A program made the translations under genes and the position numbers. This document shows, piece by piece, positions 20,201 through 30,479 of a DNA stretch of 46,321 bases. This DNA is from Paracoccaceae bacterium. Lineage in GTDB: Bacteria; Pseudomonadota; Alphaproteobacteria; Rhodobacterales; Rhodobacteraceae. Below the pieces are notes generated by a model. That model worked only from the letters and a program-made list of their open reading frames with translations, was not told where the DNA came from and did no database searches. The DNA is taken from the NCBI GenBank assembly GCA_007116575.1, contig SKIF01000054.1, forward strand, positions 1 to 46,321, in the 5' to 3' direction. Each line of letters opens with the position of its first letter. The stretch's first letter is position 1.

Positions 20201-20782
20201 CAGGAAGCGCATCATCGCTTCGATATTCTCGTCTGAACCGCCCAGCCAGTATTGCATAGACAGGAACCAGGCGCGCAGATCCTGCGCCTTGCCGGGGATG
20301 AACCTCAGGATCTTGGGCAGGCGGCGCAAGAGGCTCATCTGCTTCGCACCACTGGCGGGCTTGGACCTGTCGCCGCCGCCGCGCAGTTTCTTCATGATCT
20401 TGGCAATGCCCGTGGCGGGCTTGGCCATGTCGAGATCGCCCATCCTGGTCAGCCGGACGATCTGCGGGTCGGAAATCACACCGATAAAGGCATCGCAGCG
20501 GGCGCGGGCGGCCCGCATCTCGGGCAGGCAGGCGAGCACATGCTCTTCGATGAAGAGAAGATTGGCGACGACGATATCAGCAGCGTTGATCGCGGCTTTG
20601 GCCTCAGCGAGCGCCGTAGGGTTTTCGGCCCATTCGGCGGCGGCATGGATCGAGACCTCAAGCCCCGGAAAATCGGCGCGCAGGCGTGGCAGGACACGGG
20701 TCGCAGGGCCTGCGGCATGGGCGTCAAGCGTGACGACCACGAAACGGTAGGGCTTGGGCTGGATGTGCTGACTATCGAGCAT
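17234..20782 (-). CDS. bchH: magnesium chelatase large subunit BchH
   Basis: A 1182-residue porphyrin-binding subunit of Mg-chelatase (CobN/BchH family). It holds protoporphyrin IX while the BchI-BchD AAA+ motor drives Mg insertion. Typical parts are the N-terminal [18 protein letters not shown], the middle [21 protein letters not shown]-type region, the long [20 protein letters not shown] segment and the C-terminal [20 protein letters not shown]. The frame continues upstream, but ATG at 20782 gives the family start and overlaps the bchB end by 11 bases. The largest gene of the window and the branch point from haem to bacteriochlorophyll. Confidence 0.97.
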   Translation of the reverse strand: MLDSQHIQPKPYRFVVVTLDAHAAGPATRVLPRLRADFPGLEVSIHAAAEWAENPTALAEAKAAINAADIVVANLLFIEEHVLACLPEMRAARARCDAFIGVISDPQIVRLTRMGDLDMAKPATGIAKIMKKLRGGGDRSKPASGAKQMSLLRRLPKILRFIPGKAQDLRAWFLSMQYWLGGSDENIEAMMRFLIARYANRPEWGEVKAAAPIDYPEAGLYHPDLPERITTDAAALPRPECTTGTVGLLLMRSYILASDTAHYDAVIRALESRGLAVVPAFAGGLDGRPAIAEYHQGKIDALLSLTGFSLVGGPAYNDSPAAVETLTALNVPYMVAHPLEFQTLGQWASSATGLGPVETTMLIALPEIDGATSPMVYGGRHGAENCTGCAHNCHVTSDTRAMAPCPERITSLAEKLTRTVALRRKKNSEKRVGIVLFGFPPNAGAVGTAAYLDVFESLHNTLHRLAAEGYDITPPATSDELRAAVLQGNAAQYGQEANVTAHVSAEEMVRNCPPLSSIESVWGPAPGRIQSDGRGVFVLGAQFGKVFVGVQPTFGYEGDPMRLLFEKGFAPTHAFTQFYLWLRNTYAADVVLHFGMHGALEFMPGKQAGMGAHDWPDRLIGEMPNIYLYAANNPSEASLAKRRSGAVTITHLTPPVAQAGLYKGLQDLKDSLARWRRMADDDPARDEIETLIAEQAAAVDLEGSPEMLWVRLLECEDALIPEGLHIMGRTPDAGARAALLANVEANEEQRAAMDAALQQDSELTGLMRALSAEFIAPVPGGDLIRAPDILPTGRNIHAFDPFRMPTQFALREGAMQAQKLLDTHPTLPRSVAMVLWGSDNIKSDGGPIAQALALMGAVPRFDAYGRLSGADLIPLSELGRPRIDVVMTLSGIFRDLLPLQTKLLAEAALKAATANEPEAQNFIRAHALASARELGVDLETAALRVFSNAEGAYGSNVNALVDSSAFGDEDELADAYQTRKGFAYGVTGKPMAQPELLKATLATVELAYQNLESVELGVTSVDHYFDTLGGIARAVKRARGQETPVYIGDQTRGAGKVRTLKDQIALETRARALNPKFYEALLTHKAEGVRQIEAHVTNTLGWSATTGNVEPWVYQRLSETFVLDETMRRRLAEMNPQASARLAGRLIEASERNYWAPDAATLAALQAAADEIEDRVEGIAAE

Positions 20783-22349
20783 AATGTGCCTTGGCCTCGT
20801 AAAGTGTATCGACCGAGATCTCGTGAAGACCTTTTTCAACGGCGAATTTCTCGGTGTTGCGCCGCGCCTTGCCGCGCACGAAGAAGGGGATTTTCTTCAG
20901 TTCACGCTCGGCACAGGTCAGCCAGACGATATTGTCGAGCGACGGCATGCCGGCGGGCAGTGAAGCGGCGGGCGGGGGCGTCGAGCCCCCTTCCGCCGCC
21001 GTCCCATGCGGGACAGTTGCGCTCTGGGTCAGCGGTTGGGCCTTGCCGCCATGGTGGGAAGGGCCCGCCGCATCGTGGAATTCGAAATCTTCGCGGAACA
21101 TGGTCAGCAGGTGTTCTTCGAGCCCCATGACCAGTGGATGCACCCAGGTATCGAACAGCACATTCGCGCCCTCGAAGCCCATTTGCGGCGAATAGCGCGC
21201 GGGGAAGTCCTGCACATGGACCGGCGCAGAGATGACCGCGCAGGGGATGCCCAGCCGCTTGCCGATATGGCGCTCCATCTGGGTGCCGAGGATCATCTCG
21301 GGCGCGGTCTGCTCGATGGCGGCCTCGACTTCGAGATAGTCGTCGGTGATCAGCGCCTCGAGGCCGAATTCGCGGGCCAGCGCCCGTAGGGGGCGGGCCT
21401 GTTCGCGGTTGTAGCAACCCATGCCGCAGACTTCGAAACCCATTTCGTCGCGGGCGACCTTGGCAGCAGCCATCACATGGGTGCCATCGCCGAAGAGGAA
21501 GACGCGCTTGCCGGTGAGGTAGGTCGAGTCCACGCTTGCCGCCCACCAGGGCTGGCGCAGGCGCGATTCGTCCACCGGAAGCGACGAACCTGAGAGAGCG
21601 CGCACTTCCTCGATGAAAGCACGGGTTGCGTTGGTGCCGATGGGAATGGTCCTGGTGTAGGGCTGGCCATGCTCGCGTTCCAGCCAGCGGGCCGCCGCCT
21701 CGGCGGTTTCGGGGTAGAGCAGCACATTGAAATGGGCCTGCCCCATGCGGGCGATATCGGCGGGGCTCGCGCCCATGGGCGCGCAAACATTGACCTCGAC
21801 ACCCATCTCGGACAACAGCGCGGTGATTTCCTGCGCATCGTCACGATGGCGAAAACCCAGCGCAGTAGGGCCGAGGATGTTGCAGGTCACGCGGGTCGTC
21901 CGCTCCATCGGGCGAGCCAGCGCGCGGCAAAGCTGCAAGAACGCCTCATCGCAGCCGAAATTTTCCTTGCGCTGGTAGCTGGGCAGTTCCAGCGCGATCA
22001 CAGGCACTGGCAGGCCCATCGTCTCGGCGAGGCCCCCGGGGTCGTCCTGAATAAGCTCGGCCGTGCAAGACGCCGCGACCAACAGCGCCTGCGGTTTGAA
22101 CCGTGCATGAGCATCGCGGGCGGCTGTCATGAACAGGCCTGCCGTATCCGCGCCCAGATCACGCGCCTGGAACGTGGTGTAGCTGACCGGGGGGCGGTGG
22201 TTGCGCCGCTCGATCATGGTGAACAGCAGGTCGGCATAAGTGTCGCCCTGCGGTGCGTGCAGCACCATATGCAGATCGCGCATCCCGGTGGCAACGCGCA
22301 TGGCACCGACATGGGGCGGGCCCTCATATGTCCAGACGGCGAGCTTCAT
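20772..22349 (-). CDS. bchB: dark-operative protochlorophyllide reductase subunit BchB
   Basis: A 525-residue NifK-like subunit that forms the catalytic (BchNB)2 heterotetramer. The start [20 protein letters not shown] and the Asp at position 36 (APQGDTY), which serves as the unusual non-Cys ligand of the 4Fe-4S cluster in this family, are both present. A C-terminal DUF-like domain ends in the ...WTxxAEREL...ARRNTEKFA... region. The frame is open upstream to 22583 but ATG at 22349 follows GGGAGG and gives the family length. The region ~510-560 nt from the end is Pro/Ala-rich ([11 protein letters not shown]), a linker. A repeat hairpin abuts its ribosome-binding site. Confidence 0.96.
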   Translation of the reverse strand: MKLAVWTYEGPPHVGAMRVATGMRDLHMVLHAPQGDTYADLLFTMIERRNHRPPVSYTTFQARDLGADTAGLFMTAARDAHARFKPQALLVAASCTAELIQDDPGGLAETMGLPVPVIALELPSYQRKENFGCDEAFLQLCRALARPMERTTRVTCNILGPTALGFRHRDDAQEITALLSEMGVEVNVCAPMGASPADIARMGQAHFNVLLYPETAEAAARWLEREHGQPYTRTIPIGTNATRAFIEEVRALSGSSLPVDESRLRQPWWAASVDSTYLTGKRVFLFGDGTHVMAAAKVARDEMGFEVCGMGCYNREQARPLRALAREFGLEALITDDYLEVEAAIEQTAPEMILGTQMERHIGKRLGIPCAVISAPVHVQDFPARYSPQMGFEGANVLFDTWVHPLVMGLEEHLLTMFREDFEFHDAAGPSHHGGKAQPLTQSATVPHGTAAEGGSTPPPAASLPAGMPSLDNIVWLTCAERELKKIPFFVRGKARRNTEKFAVEKGLHEISVDTLYEAKAHYAR

Positions 22350-22361
22350 GGCTGGCCTCCC

Positions 22362-22411
22362 GGGGGCGCTTCGCCCCCCGGACCCCCAGAGGATATTTTG
22401 ACAAGGATGAA
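22362..22411 (+). repeat. dispersed intergenic repeat, copy 2 (bchN-bchB gap)
   Basis: A GC hairpin (GGGGGCG-CTT-CGCCCCC, 22362-22378) is followed by the 21-nt core at 22391-22411, one mismatch from copy 1 at 17117-17137. It is oriented against the operon. The hairpin ends directly at the GGGAGG ribosome-binding site of bchB (22356-22361). I recall similar hairpin-plus-GGATATTT elements in other Rhodobacterales, but cannot check here. Confidence 0.65.
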
Positions 22412-22419
22412 AGGCAGAG

Positions 22420-24231
<1,812 letters not shown>

Positions 24232-24252
24232 TTAGCGTTGGACAGAGCAAAG

Positions 24253-24270
24253 TGTCAATTATAATTTACA
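24253..24270. promoter_or_regulatory. PpsR operator, bchF-proximal
   Basis: The sequence TGTCAATTATAATTTACA fits the PpsR/CrtJ consensus TGT-N12-ACA exactly. It lies 56 bp upstream of bchF and should mediate aerobic and light repression of the minus-strand superoperon. Confidence 0.82.
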
Positions 24271-24393
24271 CACGTCGGCGGCATACTAAATGGGCAGTTA
24301 CGGCGAATATTTCAGCAAACATCACCACAACCATCTGTATAAAAAAGATAAAAATAAATCGCGGTCTATGAGGGCTGTTCGCGGTGGCGGGAG

Positions 24394-24411
24394 TGTAAGT
24401 TTCTTTTGACA
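24394..24411. promoter_or_regulatory. PpsR operator, distal in the bchF/ppaA region
   Basis: TGTAAGTTTCTTTTGACA fits TGT-N12-ACA exactly. It is 141 bp from the other site in the same gap. It could serve DNA looping for bchF or autoregulation of ppaA. Confidence 0.78.
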
Positions 24412-24521
24412 TTTAGGCGCTTTCCTGCAACCGTAAAGTCAAGGTAATTTCGCCGATTGAGTCGCCATGCTTGCTGTTGCGTTGCGCTTTGCGGTAGAGT
24501 TCATCGGGGGTAACGACGAGT

Positions 24522-25319
24522 ATGGATAGTCTGGTCCATATGGACGAGTTTCGACGGCGGCCGGAGGAAGCCGTGCTTACCAAATTCGCAATGCGTGTCG
24601 TGTCGGAGTTGACACGAAGCGACCGAATCGAGACTGGCAGACCGCATCGTCACGTTCTGGATCTCCTGATCCGGCACGCCAAGACCGGTGAGCAGGACGC
24701 GCTGTCGCAACTCTACTGCGAGATGCGGCATCGGGCGATCTCGGGCGAGCAGATTACCGATGTCTATTTTCCGGCGGCAATCGATCGGATCGGCGCGGAG
24801 TGGCATGAATGTGACCTGGACATCCTGCAGGCCTCTATCGCGCTGTCGCGGCTGCAAAGCCTGCTGCGCGAGTTGGGCCGGGCCTGGGTCTCGGATCGCA
24901 CCGGAGAGCGTACAGGGCCGTGCATCCTTCTTGCGCTTCCAGCGCAGGAGCAGCACACCCTGGGGGCAATGATTGCGGCCAACCAGATGCGCAGAATGGG
25001 CGTTTCGGTCAGGGTTGCGCTTGTGCCAAAGTTTGGCGAAATGCAAAGATTGCTCAGGGAAAACCGTTATTCTGCTGTTTTTGTGTCCGTTTCGAACCGA
25101 TCATGTCTTGCGTCTTGTGCTGATTTGATGAAGACAATTCGGGATAACTCTGGGAACGAGTTGCCGGTTGTCTGTGGCGGCGGCATCGTGGCAGAGATGG
25201 GGCAGGATATGAGTTCGGCACAGCTTGCTTCCCTCGTCGGGGCGGGGCTGGCGACGTCGAATATCCCTGAAGCACTCGCCTACATAGGCGGTCAGGTCAA
25301 ACAATACGCTGCCGAATGA
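24522..25319 (+). CDS. ppaA: cobalamin-binding antirepressor PpaA/AerR
   Basis: A 265-residue regulator. An N-terminal helical part with EWHECDLDI (93-101) is followed by a B12-binding Rossmann-like domain. The His of LPAQEQHTLGAM is residue 145, the same number as the cobalamin-ligating His reported for Rhodobacter capsulatus AerR. Later pieces (VALVPKFGEMQRLL, VFVSVSNRS, ELPVVCGGGIV) follow the cobalamin-binding fold. AerR/PpaA binds light-processed cobalamin and modulates PpsR/CrtJ. It precedes ppsR by 57 nt in the same direction. Another ATG at codon 7 is possible. Confidence 0.93.
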   Translation: MDSLVHMDEFRRRPEEAVLTKFAMRVVSELTRSDRIETGRPHRHVLDLLIRHAKTGEQDALSQLYCEMRHRAISGEQITDVYFPAAIDRIGAEWHECDLDILQASIALSRLQSLLRELGRAWVSDRTGERTGPCILLALPAQEQHTLGAMIAANQMRRMGVSVRVALVPKFGEMQRLLRENRYSAVFVSVSNRSCLASCADLMKTIRDNSGNELPVVCGGGIVAEMGQDMSSAQLASLVGAGLATSNIPEALAYIGGQVKQYAAE

Positions 25320-25376
25320 TCTGTCTGGATATAGGTTAGCGGTCTTTAGCGGGCCGTCAGAAGGAGCGGGCCGAGC

Positions 25377-26804
25377 GTGACGAGTGATCATACCAATATC
25401 CGATTGCATGGGGCTGTCCCCACGCTGAAGGATCCGGTCGTTTCCTCGGTCGTGTCGACGCTCGCGGATTTTTCGCTGACGCTGGATGCAAAGCGCGTGA
25501 TCAGTGCCGCTGTTTCGCGTCAAAGCTCGGCCTTTTCCGAGTATCTGCGCAGTTGCGTGGGGCAGGATTTTGCGTCGATGCTCGACGCCGAGGCGCTTCG
25601 CCAGTTCGAGCAGCGCGCGTCCGAATTGCAACAGCGTGCTGACCAGGGTGAGGCGATTCCCTTCCGCTGGATCGAGCTGGAACACAAGGACCGCAGTGGC
25701 GCCGTGGTGCCCGTGCGCTATGCCATGCATCTGTTGGCGGCCAATGGTGAAATGCTGCTGCTGGGGCAGGATCAGCGCCCGGTCATCGAGATGCAGCAAC
25801 AGTTGCTCAATGGCCAGATCGCGCTGGAGCAGGATTACGAGACGCAGCGCGAAATAGACACGCGCTATCGCCTGCTGATGGATTTTACCTCGGATGCGAT
25901 TGCGCTGGTTTCCGCCACAACGGGACGGATCGTCGATATCAACCATAACGCGGCGTCGCTGTTCGGAGCGACCCGTGCGGATCTGATCGACAAGGTGTTT
26001 GCAGATCGATTTGTCAGCCGTGGCAGTACTGGGCTGATTGCGGCGCTTTCGGCGCATGTTGCGCTTGAATCCCCGGCACCCATTGATGCCGAGGTCAAGG
26101 ACACTCAGCGTCAGCTTCTGCTAAGCTCGAAATTGTTCCGCGCTGCGGGCGAACAGTTGATTCTGGTTCGCCTCACCGACCCCGAATTCGGCTCTGTCGC
26201 CGATGGGCGGCTGGTCGCGAATCTGCGGCAGCTTTTCTATCGCGGCCCGGATGGAATGGTGTTCACCGACCGCGATGGCAAGGTCCTTGACGCCAATGAG
26301 ACCTTCCTCAACCTGGCCGATATTTCCAGCATGACCGAGCTGCGTGGCGTTAGCGTCGCGGAGTTTCTGTCGCGCGGTACGGTCGATCTGAAGGTGCTGC
26401 TTGAGAATGCGCAGCGCGCGGGGCAGTTGCGTATGTATGCGACGCGCCTCAAGACTGGTTTCGAGGCTCAGATCGCGGTCGAGATCTCGGCTGCATGGCT
26501 TGATGACCGGGTAGATCCGGTGCTCGCCTTGGTCATCCGAAATGCGTCGAGCCCGGCGTCCGGCCGGTCTGACCCGGTCTCATCGGAATCCGACATGCGT
26601 GGCGTGATGGAGCTTGTCGGTTCGTCGACGCTCAAGGACATCGTGTCTGACACGACCAATGTCATCGAGAAGATTTGCATCGAGACGGCGATTGAACTCA
26701 CGCGCAACAACCGCGTGGCCGCTGCCGAGATGCTGGGGCTCTCGCGCCAGTCGCTTTACGTCAAGCTGCGTAAATACGGTATGCTCAGCCGCGAAGAAGA
26801 GTAG
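25377..26804 (+). CDS. ppsR: photosynthesis gene repressor PpsR (CrtJ)
   Basis: A 475-residue transcription factor. It has PAS-type domains (N-terminal domain, then RYRLLMDFTSDAIALVSATT near 170 and a third near 295 with GPDGMVFTDRDGKVLDANE), coiled-coil linkers (QQQLLNGQIALEQDYETQRE), and a C-terminal Fis-type helix-turn-helix (ELTRNNRVAAAEMLGLSRQS, about 440-460). It represses bch, crt and puc genes by binding TGT-N12-ACA. Only two Cys occur: C60 and C434, the latter just before the helix-turn-helix like the redox Cys of CrtJ. The GTG start at 25377 follows AAGGAG. Confidence 0.95.
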   Translation: MTSDHTNIRLHGAVPTLKDPVVSSVVSTLADFSLTLDAKRVISAAVSRQSSAFSEYLRSCVGQDFASMLDAEALRQFEQRASELQQRADQGEAIPFRWIELEHKDRSGAVVPVRYAMHLLAANGEMLLLGQDQRPVIEMQQQLLNGQIALEQDYETQREIDTRYRLLMDFTSDAIALVSATTGRIVDINHNAASLFGATRADLIDKVFADRFVSRGSTGLIAALSAHVALESPAPIDAEVKDTQRQLLLSSKLFRAAGEQLILVRLTDPEFGSVADGRLVANLRQLFYRGPDGMVFTDRDGKVLDANETFLNLADISSMTELRGVSVAEFLSRGTVDLKVLLENAQRAGQLRMYATRLKTGFEAQIAVEISAAWLDDRVDPVLALVIRNASSPASGRSDPVSSESDMRGVMELVGSSTLKDIVSDTTNVIEKICIETAIELTRNNRVAAAEMLGLSRQSLYVKLRKYGMLSREEE

Positions 26805-26819
26805 GCATCTGGCGCCAGC

Positions 26820-26833
26820 TTGATCCATGTCAA
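26820..26833. promoter_or_regulatory. likely FnrL box upstream of bchE
   Basis: TTGATCCATGTCAA differs from the FNR consensus TTGAT-N4-ATCAA at one base. It stands 52 bp before the bchE start and overlaps the first PpsR palindrome by six bases. FnrL control of the anaerobic cyclase is known in Rhodobacter, so oxygen activation/repression competition here is plausible. Confidence 0.6.
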
Positions 26834-26845
26834 ATACAGATGACA
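26828..26845. promoter_or_regulatory. PpsR operator 1 upstream of bchE
   Basis: TGTCAAATACAGATGACA fits TGT-N12-ACA exactly. It is 25 bp (start to start) from the second site and overlaps the FnrL-like box. Confidence 0.82.
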
Positions 26846-26852
26846 CATTAGA

Positions 26853-26870
26853 TGTCAACCTAAGCTTACA
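26853..26870. promoter_or_regulatory. PpsR operator 2 upstream of bchE
   Basis: TGTCAACCTAAGCTTACA fits TGT-N12-ACA exactly and ends 15 bp before the bchE ATG, covering the likely transcription or translation start area. Confidence 0.82.
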
Positions 26871-26885
26871 AATGCGGAGGTTGCC

Positions 26886-28586
26886 ATGCGGATCGTTTTC
26901 GTTCACCCGAACTATCATTCAGGCGGTGCCGAGATCGCTGGCAGCTGGCCGCCCGCATGGGTCGCATATCTCACGGGCGCGCTGAAAACCGCAGGCTTTG
27001 ACGATATCCATTTCATCGACGCGATGACCAACCATGTCGATGATGATGCCCTGCGTAGGCGACTCGCCGAGTTGAAGCCTGATGTGGTTGGCACCACCGC
27101 CATCACCCCTTCGATTTATGTCGCTGAAAACGTGTTGAAAATTGCCCGGGAGGTCGCGCCCGGCTGCGTCACTGTTCTGGGCGGGGTGCACGCGACCTTC
27201 ATGTTCCGGCAGGTGCTGGCCGAGGCCCCCTGGATCGACGTGATCGTGCGTGGCGAGGGAGAGGAAATTGTCGTCGACTTGATGAGAACCATCGCCGAGC
27301 GGCGCTGGCCGCAGGATCGCTACAAGATTCACGGGCTTGCCTTTATCGACGGCGGCGAGATCAAGGCGACCCCTGCTGCCTCGACCGTCAAGAATCTGGA
27401 TGGCATCAAGCCCGACTGGTCGATCCTTGAGTGGGACAAGTACATCTATGTGCCGCTGAACCGGAAAGTCGCCATCCCGAACATGGCGCGCGGCTGTCCC
27501 TTCACCTGTTCGTTCTGCAGCCAGTGGAAATTCTGGCGCGATTACCGGGTGCGCGACCCCAAGAAGGTGGTCGATGAAATCGAAGATCTGGTCGAAAATC
27601 ATGGCGTTGGATTCTTCATTCTTGCGGATGAGGAACCCACCATCAACCGCAAGAAGTTCATTGAATTCTGCGAGGAGTTGATCGCCCGCGATCTGCCGCG
27701 CCGCATCCAGTGGGGGATCAATACCCGAGTGACAGACATCATGCGCGACAAGGAGTTGCTGCCCTTCTACCGCAAGGCCGGGCTTGTGCATGTCTCGCTT
27801 GGCACCGAGGCCGCGGCGCAGTTGAAGCTGGATCAGTTCAACAAGGAAACCACGGTCGCAGACAACAAGGAGGCAATCCGCCTCTTGCGCGAGGCCGATA
27901 TCTTCACCGAGGCGCAGTTCATAGTCGGTCTGGACAATGAGACCGCCGATACGCTGGAGGAAACCTTCCAGATGGCGTGGGACTGGCAGCCGGATCTGGC
28001 AAACTGGGCCATGTACACGCCCTGGCCTTTCACGCCACTGTTTCAGGAACTGCGCGATCAGGTCGAGGTCTTCGACTACTCGAAATACAATTTCGTGACG
28101 CCCATCATGAAGCCCAAGGAAATGTCACGCGGCGGGTTGTTAGAGGGCGTGCTGAAGAATTACCGCCGTTTCTACATGCGCAAGGCGCTGTTCCATTATC
28201 CGTGGCGCGGCACGGGGTACCGGCGCAAATATCTGCTGGGCTGTCTCAAGGCGTTTTTGAAGGCTGGTGTGCAGCGGCAATTCTACGACCTTGGCAAGAC
28301 GGATTACTTCAGCATGAAATCCCGCGATGAACTGGATTTCGGATTCGACATGACACGCACCATTGCCGATGCACAGCTTGCCGACTGGGAAGACCATGCC
28401 GACAAGAAGCGCAAGGCGCAGGAACGGCGCGAGGCGCTGCGTGCGCAGGGCAAGGCGCGCGCGGAAAAGCGCAACACTGTCAAGGCATGTGGTGGTGGGG
28501 GCCAGCTGGAGGAGACGACGGCCGTGCCGCCTGGTTTCAGGATGCCGAATGGCGCGCAACCCGGTCTGCGTGAGCCGGCAGAGTAA
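26886..28586 (+). CDS. bchE: oxygen-independent Mg-protoporphyrin IX monomethyl ester cyclase BchE
   Basis: A 566-residue B12-binding radical-SAM enzyme. The N-terminal cobalamin-type domain begins [20 protein letters not shown]. The radical-SAM cluster motif CPFTCSFC is at C204, C208 and C211. The C-terminal ~60 residues are a charged, lysine/arginine-rich tail ([20 protein letters not shown]) ending in a Gly-rich piece. It closes ring E with water as oxygen source under anoxia, paralleling AcsF at 10677. ATG follows GCGGAGG. Two PpsR sites and an FnrL-like box stand upstream. bchJ begins 5 nt after its stop. Confidence 0.96.
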   Translation: MRIVFVHPNYHSGGAEIAGSWPPAWVAYLTGALKTAGFDDIHFIDAMTNHVDDDALRRRLAELKPDVVGTTAITPSIYVAENVLKIAREVAPGCVTVLGGVHATFMFRQVLAEAPWIDVIVRGEGEEIVVDLMRTIAERRWPQDRYKIHGLAFIDGGEIKATPAASTVKNLDGIKPDWSILEWDKYIYVPLNRKVAIPNMARGCPFTCSFCSQWKFWRDYRVRDPKKVVDEIEDLVENHGVGFFILADEEPTINRKKFIEFCEELIARDLPRRIQWGINTRVTDIMRDKELLPFYRKAGLVHVSLGTEAAAQLKLDQFNKETTVADNKEAIRLLREADIFTEAQFIVGLDNETADTLEETFQMAWDWQPDLANWAMYTPWPFTPLFQELRDQVEVFDYSKYNFVTPIMKPKEMSRGGLLEGVLKNYRRFYMRKALFHYPWRGTGYRRKYLLGCLKAFLKAGVQRQFYDLGKTDYFSMKSRDELDFGFDMTRTIADAQLADWEDHADKKRKAQERREALRAQGKARAEKRNTVKACGGGGQLEETTAVPPGFRMPNGAQPGLREPAE

Positions 28587-28591
28587 GACGC

Positions 28592-29176
28592 ATGGCCAAT
28601 CTGGCGCAGATCGGGCCGAATGCCATCCTGCAGCACCTGCCTGTTCTTGATGCCGAGATCGGCGCGCGGTTTCGCGGGGCGCTGTTGCATCGCGCCGGGG
28701 TCAATGAGCCGCCTGCCGATGCGGGTATGTTGCCCGAGGATCAGGTCGCCCGGCTGCACCATGCGGTGCATCTGTTCCTGCCTGATCGATACTCGCGCAT
28801 TCAGCGCGCGGCGGGGTTGGCGACGGGTGATTATATTCTCGAGCATCGTATCCCGTCGCTGGCGCGAAGGCTGATCCGGGCGTTGCCCGTAGGGGCAGGT
28901 GCGCGGCTTTTGACAATGGCGATTACGAAACACGCATGGACCTTCGCGGGGTCGGGCCGGTTCCGGGTGCTGGATCGTGCGCCGCTGACCTTCGAGATCA
29001 TCGACAACCCGCTTGCCAGCCATGGCGCCCCTGTGCATCTCTGCGACTGGCATGTGGCTGTCTTCGAGCGGCTCTTCGCGCGTCTTGTCTGGCCCGATGT
29101 TCAGGTGACCGAGACAGCCTGCCGCGCGACCGGCGCGTCGGCCTGCCGCTTTGAAATCCGCCTGCTTACCGGATGA
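28592..29176 (+). CDS. bchJ: BchJ (V4R-domain protein linked to 8-vinyl reduction)
   Basis: A 194-residue protein with the V4R fold in its C-terminal half. Typical pieces are RIQRAAGLATGDYILEHRIP (about 70-89), HAWTFAGSGRF and the Cys-containing end CRATGASACRFEI. BchJ was named 4-vinyl (8-vinyl) protochlorophyllide reductase, but in Rhodobacter the true 8-vinyl reductase is another enzyme (BciA), so BchJ is better viewed as a substrate-binding or accessory protein. It is translated right after bchE. Its last 11 bases overlap the 3' end of the convergent PepSY gene. Confidence 0.88.
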   Translation: MANLAQIGPNAILQHLPVLDAEIGARFRGALLHRAGVNEPPADAGMLPEDQVARLHHAVHLFLPDRYSRIQRAAGLATGDYILEHRIPSLARRLIRALPVGAGARLLTMAITKHAWTFAGSGRFRVLDRAPLTFEIIDNPLASHGAPVHLCDWHVAVFERLFARLVWPDVQVTETACRATGASACRFEIRLLTG

Positions 29177-29417
29177 CGTGACCTGTCACCGGATCGACAT
29201 TCACGGCAAGTTCCCGGCCTTGTCGCGTGACAAGCTCGACCGCCCAGTAACCCTGATCGACCCATGCGACATCATCTATGAAGCCGATGTCGTAGCGTTC
29301 TTCCAGCAGGGCCAGAATATGCGGCAGTGGTAGCGGGCTCTGGGGCGGCATGCGTTCGGCCAGCGCGGCGCTGGCAGTCAGCATCAGTGTTGTGGGCAGA
29401 ATGTAGCGGCGTTTCAT
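29166..29417 (-). CDS. small periplasmic PepSY-domain protein
   Basis: An 83-residue protein. ATG at 29417 is preceded by AGGAGA, and the frame upstream of it reads as non-coding. Residues 1-20 form a clear Sec signal peptide (MKRRYILPTTLMLTASAALA), leaving about 63 mature residues that resemble one PepSY unit: a helix HILALLEERYDIG, then WAVELVTRQGRELAVNVDP and TGHVI. PepSY domains often inhibit proteases or bind metal/redox partners in the periplasm, but no function can be assigned here. It lies on the opposite strand between bchJ and bchG, overlapping bchJ by 11 bases, and shares its upstream region, including a PpsR palindrome, with bchG. Confidence 0.8.
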   Translation of the reverse strand: MKRRYILPTTLMLTASAALAERMPPQSPLPLPHILALLEERYDIGFIDDVAWVDQGYWAVELVTRQGRELAVNVDPVTGHVIR

Positions 29418-29553
29418 GGGGGTCTCCTGTGGCGTCACGGCTCGCGGTCTTCTGCAAATTGTCGCCAGCGCGGAAAGCTGCAATTCACGCCTTGGTGCAT
29501 GGGCGGAGTTCCGCCGCATGTCAGGTGTAATTAACAGTTGCCGAACTCAGGTA

Positions 29554-29571
29554 TGTAAAGTAAAGTTGACA
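29554..29571. promoter_or_regulatory. PpsR operator directly before bchG
   Basis: TGTAAAGTAAAGTTGACA fits TGT-N12-ACA exactly. It ends only two bases before the bchG ATG (29574), an unusually close position. On the other strand it lies 137 nt upstream of the PepSY gene, where its TTTACA could form part of a promoter. Confidence 0.75.
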
Positions 29572-29573
29572 GT

Positions 29574-30479
29574 ATGAGCGACCTGAGTCTTGACACCCGC
29601 CCCGCCCCCCGCGTTCCGCAACCCGCTGCGGCACTGGAACTCATCAAACCGATCACATGGTTTCCGCCGATGTGGGCCTATCTTTGTGGCATCATATCAG
29701 TTGGTGTCTGGCCGGAGGCCTGGGCGCTGGTGGTGCTAGGCGTGTTGCTGGCCGGTCCCATAGTCTGCGGCATGTCGCAGGCCGCGAATGACTGGTGCGA
29801 CCGCCATGTCGACGCGATCAACGAGCCGCACCGCCCGATACCCTCGGGGCGCATTCCGGGGCGCTGGGGGCTGTATATCGCACTAGCTATGACAATGTTG
29901 GCGCTGGTGGTGGGCTGGCAACTCGGTCCGTGGGGCTTTGGGGCAACCGTCATCGGCGTGCTGGCTGCATGGGCCTATTCCGCGGAGCCGATTCGCGCGA
30001 AGCGCTCGGGCTGGTGGGGACCGGGGCTTGTCGGGCTGAGCTACGAGACGCTGCCATGGTTCACGGGTGCGGCGGTGATCGCGGCGGGTGCACCCTCTTT
30101 CGAGATTGTGGCCATTGCACTGCTCTATGGTCTGGGCGCGCATGGCATCATGACGATCAACGATTTCAAGGCCATCGAGGGCGACCGCCAGATGGGTCTG
30201 AAATCCCTGCCCGTGACGCTCGGCCCGGTCGATGCGGCCACGGTGGCCGGTACAGGCATGATCATGGCGCAACTGGTCGTGGTCTGCCTGCTGGTGATCT
30301 GGGGCGCGCCGGTCCATGCGGGTATCATCGCGCTCGGCATCAGCGTGCAGATCTGGGCCTTCCGCCGCTGGCGGCAGGACCCGGCGCGGCTGGCACCTTG
30401 GTTCAATGGCACCGGCGTCGGGCCTTATGTACTGGGCATGATGGTCGCAGCCTTCGCGCTGCGGGGGATCGGCGCATGA
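29574..30479 (+). CDS. bchG: bacteriochlorophyll synthase BchG
   Basis: A 301-residue UbiA-family prenyltransferase with about nine hydrophobic segments. It esterifies bacteriochlorophyllide with geranylgeranyl (or phytyl) diphosphate. The start LELIKPITWFPPMWAYLCG (about 21-39) and the Asp-rich substrate motif NDWCDRHVDAINEPHRPIPS (72-91) are diagnostic; a second motif NDFKAIEGDRQMGLKSLPV follows near 195. The ATG at 29574 gives the expected N-terminus although no Shine-Dalgarno can be seen and a PpsR operator abuts it. The stop overlaps the next gene (ATGA). Confidence 0.95.
   Translation: MSDLSLDTRPAPRVPQPAAALELIKPITWFPPMWAYLCGIISVGVWPEAWALVVLGVLLAGPIVCGMSQAANDWCDRHVDAINEPHRPIPSGRIPGRWGLYIALAMTMLALVVGWQLGPWGFGATVIGVLAAWAYSAEPIRAKRSGWWGPGLVGLSYETLPWFTGAAVIAAGAPSFEIVAIALLYGLGAHGIMTINDFKAIEGDRQMGLKSLPVTLGPVDAATVAGTGMIMAQLVVVCLLVIWGAPVHAGIIALGISVQIWAFRRWRQDPARLAPWFNGTGVGPYVLGMMVAAFALRGIGA

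Noticed and set aside
24290-24370. AT-rich stretch as a possible inserted element or small RNA gene
   Set aside because: No inverted ends, no duplication and no hairpin followed by T-run; it is better seen as part of the promoter region.
29526-29536. Short dyad TGTAATTAACA upstream of bchG
   Set aside because: The spacer is 5 bp instead of 12, so it does not fit the PpsR pattern.
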